NCBI GenBank assembly: GCA_039679385.1
Contig: JBDKVB010000067.1
Span: forward strand, 1 to 64,000
Length of the DNA: 64,000 nucleotides
Reading direction: 5' to 3'
Origin: Armatimonadia bacterium
Lineage (GTDB): Bacteria; Armatimonadota; Zipacnadia; Zipacnadales; JABUFB01
Numbering within the stretch: the first letter of the stretch is position 1; each line of letters opens with the position of its first letter. The notes beneath the pieces are model-generated. The model did no database searches and was not told the origin of the DNA. It saw only the letters and a list, made by a program, of their open reading frames with translations. Positions 42,808-53,085 of this stretch are shown here, in pieces. The position numbers and the translations under genes are program-made.

Positions 42808-43716
42808 TCAGTCTTGGAACAGGGGCGTGCTGAAGTACCGTTCGGCGCGATCCGGCATCAGGGTGACGACGTTCTTGTCCGGGCCCAGACGCCCTGCGAC
42901 CTGCACTGCGGCCCATACGTTCGCGCCTGAGGAGATGCCCACGAGGCAGGCCTCCTTGCGTGCGAGTTCTCGTGCGGTCTGGATGGCGTCCTCGTTCGTC
43001 ACCTCGACCACTTCGTCCACGAGGCTCACATCCAGGACTGCGGGAACGAAGCCATCGCCGATGCCCTGGATCTCGTGCGGCCCGGGTCCGTGACCACGCA
43101 GCGCCGATACGTTCGCCGGCTCCACGGCTACGCCCAGGATCTCCGGGCGCTTCTCTTTGAGGAACCGCACCACACCTGCCAACGTTCCGCCACTTCCGAC
43201 CCCGGCAACGAAGGCATCGACCCTACCTTCCATCTGTTCCCAGATCTCGGCAGCGGTCTGCTCGTAGTGAATGCCGGGGTTGTCTGGGTTCTCGAACTGC
43301 TGGGGCACGAACACGCAAGGGTTGGCGGCCTGGATCTCGTTGACCTTGTCGACGGCGCCCCGAACACTCTCCTCCGCCGGCGTGAGCACCAACTCGCCGC
43401 CCAGCGCCTGGATGATGCTCTTGCGTTCATCACTCATGTTCTCGGGCATGACGATGATGACGCGATAGCCCTTGTGGACGCCGACGAGGGTGATGCCGAT
43501 GCCCGTGTTGCCGGAGGTCGGTTCGCAGATGATGCAGCCGGGCTTCAGCTTGCCGGCCTGCTCGGCCCTCTCGATCATGTTGAGGGCGATTCGGTCCTTG
43601 ACGCTCCCACCGGGGTTCAGGAACTCGGCTTTGGCGAAGACGTTGGAGGGCGTGAGCCTCGACAAGCGCACCATCGGGGTACCACCGATGGCGTGGAGGA
43701 TCGTGGACAGCCACAT
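42808..43716 (-). CDS. cysK: Cysteine synthase A (O-acetylserine sulfhydrylase)
   Basis: PLP-dependent enzyme making cysteine from O-acetylserine and sulfide, 302 residues. Motifs: IGGTPMVRL, PLP lysine Lys40 in NPGGSVKDRIA, TSGNTGIGI (substrate loop), GVGSGGTLAG (phosphate-binding loop) and VGISSGANVWAA near the C terminus. Start ATG 43716, 9 bases after GGAGG; an in-frame start 12 codons upstream is unlikely. Promoter at 43788-43816. No cysE is visible nearby. It leads a leftward run of genes, but the downstream phosphoesterase is unrelated in function. Confidence 0.95.
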   Translation of the reverse strand: MWLSTILHAIGGTPMVRLSRLTPSNVFAKAEFLNPGGSVKDRIALNMIERAEQAGKLKPGCIICEPTSGNTGIGITLVGVHKGYRVIIVMPENMSDERKSIIQALGGELVLTPAEESVRGAVDKVNEIQAANPCVFVPQQFENPDNPGIHYEQTAAEIWEQMEGRVDAFVAGVGSGGTLAGVVRFLKEKRPEILGVAVEPANVSALRGHGPGPHEIQGIGDGFVPAVLDVSLVDEVVEVTNEDAIQTARELARKEACLVGISSGANVWAAVQVAGRLGPDKNVVTLMPDRAERYFSTPLFQD

Positions 43717-43787
43717 GGGACAAGACCTCCGGTCGGTATGGGGACGGAGCAACTCATCACGGCACGGGCCCCGGTCGGTGTCAGCGG

Positions 43788-43816
43788 ATGATACACCGCC
43801 TCTGCTGCATCGTCAA
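43788..43816 (-). promoter_or_regulatory. Sigma-70 promoter for cysK
   Basis: Read leftward: TTGACG (43816-43811), 17-base spacer, TATCAT (43793-43788) with TG just before the -10. Start near 43781, leader about 65 bases. Between this and the rightward promoter at 43968 (43817-43967) I see no other feature. Confidence 0.68.
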
Positions 43817-43967
43817 CGCGGGCTGCCACAATCTGGGCAGAGCGAAAGATAATGTCTATGAACAGGAAGGAGAGGGCATCGTCAAGGGAGAAAGGGGATA
43901 CTGACAGCGCGGGCCGCGGAGGGTCAGGGCACCTGTGATGGGTGTCAGGGACCGGAGGCGGGTCGCG

Positions 43968-43996
43968 TTGACAGCCGCTAGATATTGCCATATAAT
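43968..43996 (+). promoter_or_regulatory. Perfect-consensus sigma-70 promoter for the TPR gene
   Basis: TTGACA (43968-43973), 17-base spacer, TATAAT (43991-43996): exact match at both hexamers. Start near 44003. Confidence 0.85.
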
Positions 43997-44010
43997 CGCA
44001 AGGTTACAGC

Positions 44011-44070
44011 ATGCGACCCAGCAATCTAGCGTTTGCTGACCCTGAATATCGAGGGGGAGCTGTCCGATGA
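44011..44070 (+). CDS. Upstream leader ORF (19 codons) overlapping the TPR gene start
   Basis: ATG 44011 begins about 8 bases after the predicted transcription start and encodes 19 residues (MRPSNLAFADPEYRGGAVR). Its TGA stop (44068-44070) overlaps the next gene's ATG (44067) as ATGA, so translation of the two may be coupled. It has no Shine-Dalgarno of its own and would have to be read near-leaderless. The downstream gene's GGGGGAG site lies inside it. Possibly coincidental. Confidence 0.35.
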   Translation: MRPSNLAFADPEYRGGAVR

Positions 44071-46286
44071 CGAGGGCTTTGGGCCCCGTTGTCGTGGCGC
44101 TGGCAGCCCTTTGTGTACTGCTGCCAGGCGCTCCGGCGACCGCGCAAGCACAGGCCGACCATTTCGTCACTGGTACCGAGAAGTTCGAGCGTGGCGAGTA
44201 CAACGAGGCGGTCAACGACCTGCTGCAGGCCGTACAGGAGCATCCGGACTGGGAGGCTGCCTGGTACTATCTGGGCGCAGCCCAGTTCGAGGTGGCCTTC
44301 CAGAACCTGGGCACCGTCGGTGAGCCCGGGGCACGGGATTACTCCGCGGCCAAGCAGTCTCTGCTCAAGGCTCTCGAGCTAGCCCCCTCACGTCCAGGTA
44401 CAAGAATGTACCTGGGACGCATCGAGGAGGACACGGGGGCCTGCACCGAGGCCCTTCGGCTCTATCGCGAGGAGCTGTCGCTGAAGCGTCTGGTGGATCG
44501 CAAGCCGGCGAATGTTGCCCTCGGGCGCGTGAGCTACAAGCTCGGCCGGTATGACGACGCCATGACGCTGCTGAACAGCGTGCTGTCTGCGGAGCCGAAG
44601 TACGTGGAGGCGCGCTACGTTCTCGGCCTCTGCCAGGTTGCCAAGCAGCGGCCGGAGGACGCCCTCGAGAGCTACAAGTCGGCCACCAAGACCCTCACCG
44701 AGTGGCTTGAGGGGGTCTACCACCTCCTGCGCGTCCAGTTCGCAGAGACCGATCCCACCGACTACTCTACGCGGGTTACTCGCGTGGTGGAGGACTGGGA
44801 CCAACTGCGCAAGGAGTTGTGGGCACTTCGTACGGCCAAGGCCCGCCCCACTACGAAGACCCTTGAGCAGCACACGCAGACCTATGCCAGGGCCCAGGAG
44901 TTCGCCCTGGACCTGCATCTGTGGCCTGCTCTGAACAAGGCCACCGGCGATGCCTACATCATTACGAAGGACTGGGCCGCCGCACGCAACGCCTACCGCC
45001 ACGCGACGAAGTCGCGCGAAGGTGAGGGCTCTGAGGACGATCCCGACGCCTGGGCGCGGATCGGCCGGGCCTACCACAAGCAGGCAATGCAGACCTTCGC
45101 CGATACCGGCCAACTGCTTCGCACGGCCGCGGAGTTGAAGGCTGCAGAGGGCGATACGGACACCGATCCACTCAAGTGGGACGGCTACGGTCGCGCGCTC
45201 TACGCAGCCGGCATCAATCACAAGGCCCGGCTCTCCGACATGCAGGCTCCTCGCGAGCCCGAGCCGGACATTGCCAAGATCTTCTCGGGTCTGGGCGAGG
45301 TCTATCTCTTTGAGGCCAACACCTACGTCACCGACCCGACGAGAGACATCAAGTCACATACCTACGACGAGGCCATTGAGGCCTTCGACAAGGCGCTCCT
45401 CTACGATGCGTCCTGCGTGCCCGCCATGTTGCACAAGGGCGAGGCAATGATCGACCGCGCGGAGCGCGAGAAGCTGCCCTCGGACAAGATCGACGGGTTC
45501 ATGAACGCTCGCGATCTGCTTGAGGGGCAGGCCCTGAAGCTTGACGCCAAGGACCCGACGCTCTGGGCCGCGCTGGCCAGAGCCTACCTGGGCTTGGACG
45601 AGTTGGACAAGGCCGAGCAGGCCGCCAAGTCAGCCCTAACGCTCGACAGGAAGAACCTTGTGGCGCTGAACATGGCCGGCCTGGTGAGGTACTACCGGAA
45701 CGATTGCATCGGTGCTGTCGATGACTTCACAACGGCCATCGAGACAGCTCCGAAGGACTTCCAGTCCTACCTGAATCTGGGCAACGCTCTGTACGGACTG
45801 CGGTCCTGGGGTCGTGCGCAGCGCGAGTACAACCGGGCTCTGGAGCTCGTGCCTCAGTCGTCGGTCTCCAACACGGGCAGCCAGCGTCCGTACGTGAAGT
45901 ACCTTATCGCACGGACACAGCACGAGTTGGGTGACTACCAACTCGCGGTGAACACCCTCTCTGAGGCGCTCAGCATGCGCACCGACTTCTACGATGCGCA
46001 GCGGCTTCTCGGTGCCTCCTACAGCGGTCTGCGTCAGTGGCGGGCGGCCGAAGAGGCAGTCAAGGGTGCCATCAAGAGTGCCCCGAGGGACGACGTCGAG
46101 AAGCAGGCCAGCAGTCACACGCATCTGGGCGAGCTCTATGAGGTGGAAGGGCGGTACCACGAGGCGATGGCCGAGTACCGCACGGCGCTCTCGTACTCAC
46201 CGGACTATCTTCGGGCGCAGGAGGGTGTTCGCCGGCTGACCTGGCAGGAGAAGAAGCGGCCGGCGACCTCGGCCTCGACTCAGTAG
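44067..46286 (+). CDS. Exported tetratricopeptide-repeat protein
   Basis: A 739-residue exported protein: N-terminal signal peptide (ALGPVVVALAALCVLLPGAPATAQA) followed by many TPR units. Clear examples: FERGEYNEAVNDLLQAVQEHP, KLGRYDDAMTLLNSVL, YLGLDELDKAEQAAKSALTLD, CIGAVDDFTTAIETAPKDF, LGDYQLAVNTLSEALSMR, YEVEGRYHEAMAEYRTALSY. No enzyme motif. TPR solenoids scaffold envelope complexes; the neighbouring exported PQQ-propeller protein and LapA-like protein suggest an envelope assembly role, which is inference. Start ATG 44067 with GGGGGAG 6 bases upstream. Confidence 0.85.
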   Translation: MTRALGPVVVALAALCVLLPGAPATAQAQADHFVTGTEKFERGEYNEAVNDLLQAVQEHPDWEAAWYYLGAAQFEVAFQNLGTVGEPGARDYSAAKQSLLKALELAPSRPGTRMYLGRIEEDTGACTEALRLYREELSLKRLVDRKPANVALGRVSYKLGRYDDAMTLLNSVLSAEPKYVEARYVLGLCQVAKQRPEDALESYKSATKTLTEWLEGVYHLLRVQFAETDPTDYSTRVTRVVEDWDQLRKELWALRTAKARPTTKTLEQHTQTYARAQEFALDLHLWPALNKATGDAYIITKDWAAARNAYRHATKSREGEGSEDDPDAWARIGRAYHKQAMQTFADTGQLLRTAAELKAAEGDTDTDPLKWDGYGRALYAAGINHKARLSDMQAPREPEPDIAKIFSGLGEVYLFEANTYVTDPTRDIKSHTYDEAIEAFDKALLYDASCVPAMLHKGEAMIDRAEREKLPSDKIDGFMNARDLLEGQALKLDAKDPTLWAALARAYLGLDELDKAEQAAKSALTLDRKNLVALNMAGLVRYYRNDCIGAVDDFTTAIETAPKDFQSYLNLGNALYGLRSWGRAQREYNRALELVPQSSVSNTGSQRPYVKYLIARTQHELGDYQLAVNTLSEALSMRTDFYDAQRLLGASYSGLRQWRAAEEAVKGAIKSAPRDDVEKQASSHTHLGELYEVEGRYHEAMAEYRTALSYSPDYLRAQEGVRRLTWQEKKRPATSASTQ

Positions 46287-46363
46287 CTGTGTCCAACTAA
46301 GCATACAGAACATGCCAGGACCGACTGCCTAACATCGGTGTGTTGACCCGCAGGAGGCCTTTG

Positions 46364-48736
46364 ATGATGCGCGTCCCCGCAGCTCTTGCCGTGGTGGCAG
46401 TGCTCGCCGCGTCCGTGCTTCTTACGGCCGTCGCCACAGCTCAGGAAACCCTTCAACCGGCCATGTTCCTGCGCGACGCCGCACACACGGGCGTGGGTGA
46501 GCCGACCCTCGCGACTCCCCTGGTCCTCGAATGGAAACACACCATCGACGGAGCCAGTGGGCAGCGAATGATCAGCTCCCCCGTGTGCGATGAGGACACG
46601 GTGTACTTCTTTGTCGGCAAGTCCATGCACGCCGTCTCGCGCACGACGGGTGCCCCCAGGTGGGAGAAGACTCTGGATTTGCCGGACACTGTCGACTCGA
46701 CGCCGCTCATTGTCGACAAGCAGGCAGTCGTCGGGTGCCGTGACGGCAAGCTCTACTTCATCGATGTCCGCGGCTCCAAGGGCAACATCACCGGCAGCTT
46801 CGATATCAGCCAACAGAACAAGGGGCTCGCGAAGCCGGCCGCAACCACGACACCAACGCAGCCGATGATGGGTATGCCCTTCCCCATGATGAGGCAGGCG
46901 CAGACGCAGACCACAGCAAAGTACGTCGAGGCCTCCGCCACGTACAACGACGGAACCATCTATGTTGGCGCCGATGACGGATGGGTCTACGCCATCAACC
47001 TCGCGACCAAAGAGAGGGAATGGGGGTTCCGCACGAACGCCGCGATTAAGGCCTCCCCGGCCTACTGGAATCACGGCGTATACGTTGCCTCCACTGACGG
47101 CTACCTGTACGGTCTCTCAGCGAAGACCGGCAAACTGCGGTGGCGGTCCAAGCTCGACACCTTTGACAACTTCACCTCACCCGTCGTAGCCTACTCCAAG
47201 GTCTTCGCGGCCTCGGGCAAGTACATGTACGCCTGCGACTTCGGTAGCAATGGCTACGTGCGCTGGCGCTTTGAAGCCAAGGACAAGATCGTTGGCTCGC
47301 CTGCAGTCTATGGTAACATGGTCATGTTCGGTGACGCTGCCGGCAAGTTCTACGGCGTGAGCACCGGCGCCGACGGGAACATGAAGTACACGGATAGCGA
47401 TTCAGCCGCCTTCTGGCAGGTCCCGCCGGAACCCCCTGCCGACGGCAAGGAGCCGGCCCTCGCAGAGGGCGAGGTTTCCGTTGGCGGGATGGACAAGCCG
47501 GTAAAGAGCTCCCCGATTGTGATCGGCGACGTGGTCATCTACCGGCCAGGGCCACGGCAGATCAATGCCCTCAGCCTGAAGGACCACTCACTCGTCTGGC
47601 ACTACAACCTCCCGGAGGACGCAGCCAACGCCACGGCGTCTGTCTCACGCGGCTTTGGAGGCCGCTTCGGTGGTCGACGCTTCAGGCAACAGCAGCAGGA
47701 GGGCTCGGGGTCCATGGAACCCGGCGCTGGCGGCATGTTTGCACCGGGCATGGGTGGCGGCATGGCCGAACCTGGAATGGGCATGCCCTTCCAGCAGGAA
47801 TTCCAGCCCCCCTCCTTCGACATGGGAGGCGCGCCACCCCCCAGTGGCGGCTCAATGGACGCATCGAGTGCAGAACCCGGCGCGGGCATGGGGATGGGGG
47901 CGCCGCTCGGTGTGGGTGGGCCCGGGGGCTCAGGCTTCCCCGGTATGCCGGGTTTCGGTGGCACGACCAGCACAACGACACAGCCCACTGGCCCGACACT
48001 GGTATTCGAGAACGAACTGATGGCCAGCCCCTTCGTGGCCGGCAACCAGGTCTTCGTTCTTGCTGACGACGGCGCCCTGTACTGCTTCTGTGGCACCTCG
48101 GCAGACGCGATCGCCCCCGGGTTCTCCAGTCCGGAACTTGAGATACCGGCGCAGGGCGGCTCCCGCCATCAGCAGGATCTGACCCTCAAGGGGAAGGGAG
48201 CCGAGGGCGCTCAGCCGACGAAGATCAACGGCGCGCCACCGGTCTACATCCGGGTCAAGGTCTCCGACGTGGGCAGTGGCATCAACCCGCAGTCGCTCAC
48301 CATCACTGAAGACGAGGGCGGCGGCGCAAAGTGGGTACCCGCCTACGACACCTCCACGGGTCACGTCTGGGCGGCCTATGAGGGCACGGGCAGGGGTGGC
48401 GGCCGGAGCCTACCTGAGGGCGTCTACTCCCTGACTTTCGCCGTGTGCGACTGGTCGGGCAACCAGGCCCAGGCAACGGTCAGCTTCGAGGTGGACTACA
48501 ACACGGCCGCACCTGCCGGTGCGCGACCGCGTGGTTTCTTCCCGGGCGGCGGGTTCCAGGGCGGTGGGATGTACCCGGGCATGGAGGGCATGACTGGCGC
48601 GGAGGGCGGCGGAGCCCTGATGGAGCCAGGCACCGGGGGTGTCTTCCCAGGCTACGTCGGTCCTGAGGGTGGCGGGATGGGCATGCAGGGCCTTCCTGGT
48701 CTTCCAGGGATGCCATCTCCCATGGTTGGGCCGTAG
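46364..48736 (+). CDS. Exported PQQ-like beta-propeller protein with Met/Gly/Pro-rich insertions
   Basis: A 790-residue exported protein (signal peptide AALAVVAVLAASVLLTAVATAQ). Propeller blades are marked by repeats such as DEDTVYFFVGKSMHAVSRTTGAPRW, split here as DTVYFFVGKSMHAV, GTIYVGADDGWVYAINLATK, GVYVASTDGYLYGLSAKTGK and VFVLADDGALYCFCG. Between blades lie long low-complexity loops rich in Met, Gly, Pro and Gln (about 175-190, 435-540) and a similar C-terminal tail (720-790). A beta domain at ~570-710 (VYIRVKVSDVGSGINPQSL) resembles cadherin/invasin-type folds. No PQQ-dehydrogenase catalytic set is seen, so a BamB-like scaffold or adhesion role is more likely. Start ATG 46364, 6 bases after AGGAGG. 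Confidence 0.75.
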   Translation: MMRVPAALAVVAVLAASVLLTAVATAQETLQPAMFLRDAAHTGVGEPTLATPLVLEWKHTIDGASGQRMISSPVCDEDTVYFFVGKSMHAVSRTTGAPRWEKTLDLPDTVDSTPLIVDKQAVVGCRDGKLYFIDVRGSKGNITGSFDISQQNKGLAKPAATTTPTQPMMGMPFPMMRQAQTQTTAKYVEASATYNDGTIYVGADDGWVYAINLATKEREWGFRTNAAIKASPAYWNHGVYVASTDGYLYGLSAKTGKLRWRSKLDTFDNFTSPVVAYSKVFAASGKYMYACDFGSNGYVRWRFEAKDKIVGSPAVYGNMVMFGDAAGKFYGVSTGADGNMKYTDSDSAAFWQVPPEPPADGKEPALAEGEVSVGGMDKPVKSSPIVIGDVVIYRPGPRQINALSLKDHSLVWHYNLPEDAANATASVSRGFGGRFGGRRFRQQQQEGSGSMEPGAGGMFAPGMGGGMAEPGMGMPFQQEFQPPSFDMGGAPPPSGGSMDASSAEPGAGMGMGAPLGVGGPGGSGFPGMPGFGGTTSTTTQPTGPTLVFENELMASPFVAGNQVFVLADDGALYCFCGTSADAIAPGFSSPELEIPAQGGSRHQQDLTLKGKGAEGAQPTKINGAPPVYIRVKVSDVGSGINPQSLTITEDEGGGAKWVPAYDTSTGHVWAAYEGTGRGGGRSLPEGVYSLTFAVCDWSGNQAQATVSFEVDYNTAAPAGARPRGFFPGGGFQGGGMYPGMEGMTGAEGGGALMEPGTGGVFPGYVGPEGGGMGMQGLPGLPGMPSPMVGP

Positions 48737-48831
48737 CGCCAGAGACCAAGGGCTCGCCCGATGCCGTTAGGTTCGCGCATCTGAATCCATGAACACTCAG
48801 CTCCACCGCGTCCCGTTTCGGAGGGAACAGG

Positions 48832-49299
48832 GTGGTACGATCCATCATCATTGTTGCTTTGCTTCTGGTCGGTCTGCTCTATGCCTCCCTATTCCTGATG
48901 TGGAATGCGGAGACGAAAGTAGACCTCGTCACCTGGGGTAGTCTGGGCGGCCCGCTTTGGATCGGCGGAGTGCCGGCGGGCTTCCTGCCACTGGTGGGTG
49001 CCCTGATCGGTGCGGCTGTCATGGCTATCGCAGCGTGGCTCCCCTGGGCGGCCCAGCGTAGGGCCACACGGTCGGCCGAAGCAAAGCTCGCGAAGGTTAT
49101 TGAGAAGTTCAACGAGCAGAAGAAGCTGCTCGGCGCGCGCAAGCAGGAGCTTGCCGACCTTCAGGCTCGTGTCGACGAACTCGAGGGGACCTCGGCACCG
49201 GCGTCGGTGACCGAGGTCGCGGAGGAGGCCGGAGAGGGCTCACCCGTGGTGGCAACGGCAGACCTGGCCTCCGACGAAGAACCGGAGGCAATCCAGTAG
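48832..49299 (+). CDS. LapA-domain (DUF1049) membrane protein
   Basis: A small (155 residues) inner-membrane protein with two membrane helices (about 2-24 and 44-70) around a short loop NAETKVDLVTWGS, the layout of the LapA/DUF1049 family, followed by a cytoplasmic coiled coil (75-120) and an acidic tail. In Escherichia coli LapA works with LapB in lipopolysaccharide assembly control; no lapB is visible here, though TPR protein genes are near. Start GTG 48832 with GGAGG 7 bases upstream. A terminator follows. Confidence 0.72.
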   Translation: MVRSIIIVALLLVGLLYASLFLMWNAETKVDLVTWGSLGGPLWIGGVPAGFLPLVGALIGAAVMAIAAWLPWAAQRRATRSAEAKLAKVIEKFNEQKKLLGARKQELADLQARVDELEGTSAPASVTEVAEEAGEGSPVVATADLASDEEPEAIQ

Positions 49300-49340
49300 G
49301 ACCGATGTGCAGGCAGCGCGACACAGTCCATGATGCCCGA

Positions 49341-49376
49341 GACGGCAGGAGCTCGCGGGCCCCTGGCGTCTTTTTT
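49341..49376 (+). terminator. Intrinsic terminator after the LapA-like gene
   Basis: Stem GACG-g-CAGG (49341-49349) / CCTG-g-CGTC (49362-49370) with one internal G-G mismatch, loop of 12, then TTTTTT (49371-49376). Confidence 0.7.
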
Positions 49377-49405
49377 GGTGGGCCGCCAAGGCGCTCTGCG
49401 ATTCC

Positions 49406-50503
49406 GTGATATCACTCCCCGACACCGAGATTGACGCCTTTCTGACGCTCAACGCCAGCGGCCTGTCCCCTCTGCGCCAGTTTGCCCTGCTCGCTGCCTT
49501 CGGGACGGCAACCCAGATACTCGCCGCCTCCGATGGGGAGCTTGCCGAGGTCCAGGGGGTCAAGACGGACCACATCCGACGCCTGCGTGAGGCACAGCAG
49601 GTCGTCGACCTTGCGGCGGTGTGGGCAAAGTGTCGCGAGTACGGAGTCACGCCGGTCCCGTGCACCGCTCCTGAGTTCCCCCCACTCCTGCGCGCTTCGA
49701 CCGACGGGACCCCTCTGCTGTTCGTCCAGGGCACCCTTGAGAAACGTGACGATCTCGCCGTCGCCATTGTGGGTACCCGCAAGTGCACGCCCTACGGCAT
49801 GACCGTGGCGCGGCGGCTTGCCGGCGATCTGGCTCGGCGCGGGTTCACCATCGTGAGCGGCATGGCCCGGGGCATTGACGCAGAGGCTCACCTGGGGGCA
49901 CTGGAGGCCGGAGGGCGGACAATCGCCGCCATGGGCTCGGGGCCGGACATCACCTTCCCGCGAGGTCACGTCGAGCTCCGCGAACGGATTGTTGCCTCGG
50001 GCGCTGTGATCACCGAGTACGGGTTCGGCTCTCCGCCACTCAAAGAGCATTTCCCTGAGCGCAACCGTATTGTCGCCGGCCTCAGTCTCGGCGTCCTTGT
50101 GGTCGAGGCACCCGCTGCAAGTGGTGCGCTCATTACGGCTCGGTTGGCCGGTGAGATCGGGCGGGAAGTCTTCGCCGTGCCCGGCGACGTTAACAGCCCT
50201 CTGAGCCACGGTGCGCACGCTCTGATCAAGGACGGTGCCAGGCTGGTGGAGTATGCGGAGGATGTTGTCGAGGGGCTGGGTATACTGCTCACTGCGGTGC
50301 CCGACCGTCCACAGGTGCCTGCTCCCGATCTGCCGTCCGAGGAGCAAGCGGTCGTTGACGCTCTTTCCCACCAACCACGACGCGTGGACGAGGTCGTGGC
50401 TAGCTGCAATCTCGGTCCGGCACAGGTGACGGCCGCCCTCATGGTCCTTGAGATGAAGGGCCTGGTGCGGCGTCTGCCGGGAAGTACCTTCGTCCGACTA
50501 TAG
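49406..50503 (+). CDS. dprA: DNA processing protein DprA
   Basis: DNA-uptake/recombination mediator that loads RecA on incoming ssDNA; 365 residues. N-terminal SAM-like domain (LTLNASGLSPLRQFALLAAFG) then the Rossmann-like DprA core: VAIVGTRKCTPYG, GFTIVSGMARGIDAEAHLGAL, PERNRIVAGLSLGVLVVEAP, SGALITARLAGEIGREVFAVPGD, HGAHALIKDGARLV. The C terminus is a winged helix (~300-365). Start GTG 49406 has no clear Shine-Dalgarno and the next in-frame candidates are too late. Followed by topA, the usual dprA-topA pairing. Other competence genes are not visible here. Confidence 0.93.
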   Translation: MISLPDTEIDAFLTLNASGLSPLRQFALLAAFGTATQILAASDGELAEVQGVKTDHIRRLREAQQVVDLAAVWAKCREYGVTPVPCTAPEFPPLLRASTDGTPLLFVQGTLEKRDDLAVAIVGTRKCTPYGMTVARRLAGDLARRGFTIVSGMARGIDAEAHLGALEAGGRTIAAMGSGPDITFPRGHVELRERIVASGAVITEYGFGSPPLKEHFPERNRIVAGLSLGVLVVEAPAASGALITARLAGEIGREVFAVPGDVNSPLSHGAHALIKDGARLVEYAEDVVEGLGILLTAVPDRPQVPAPDLPSEEQAVVDALSHQPRRVDEVVASCNLGPAQVTAALMVLEMKGLVRRLPGSTFVRL

Positions 50504-50615
50504 CCTACGGGGGCACCTCCCCTCTGCTTCGGCAAGCTGCGTGGAGTTTCTCGTGGCGGCCCAGGCGCAGAGGGCTGCCCCTTCTGACCATCCGGTCATT
50601 CTGGAGTGTATGTGT

Positions 50616-53003
<2,388 letters not shown>

Positions 53004-53085
53004 CCCGGCGGTCGAGCGACAGGTTAGCACTCCGTGTCCCGGGATGTCCCGGCTACTACTCGCAGACCGTCGGAGAGAGGCACCG

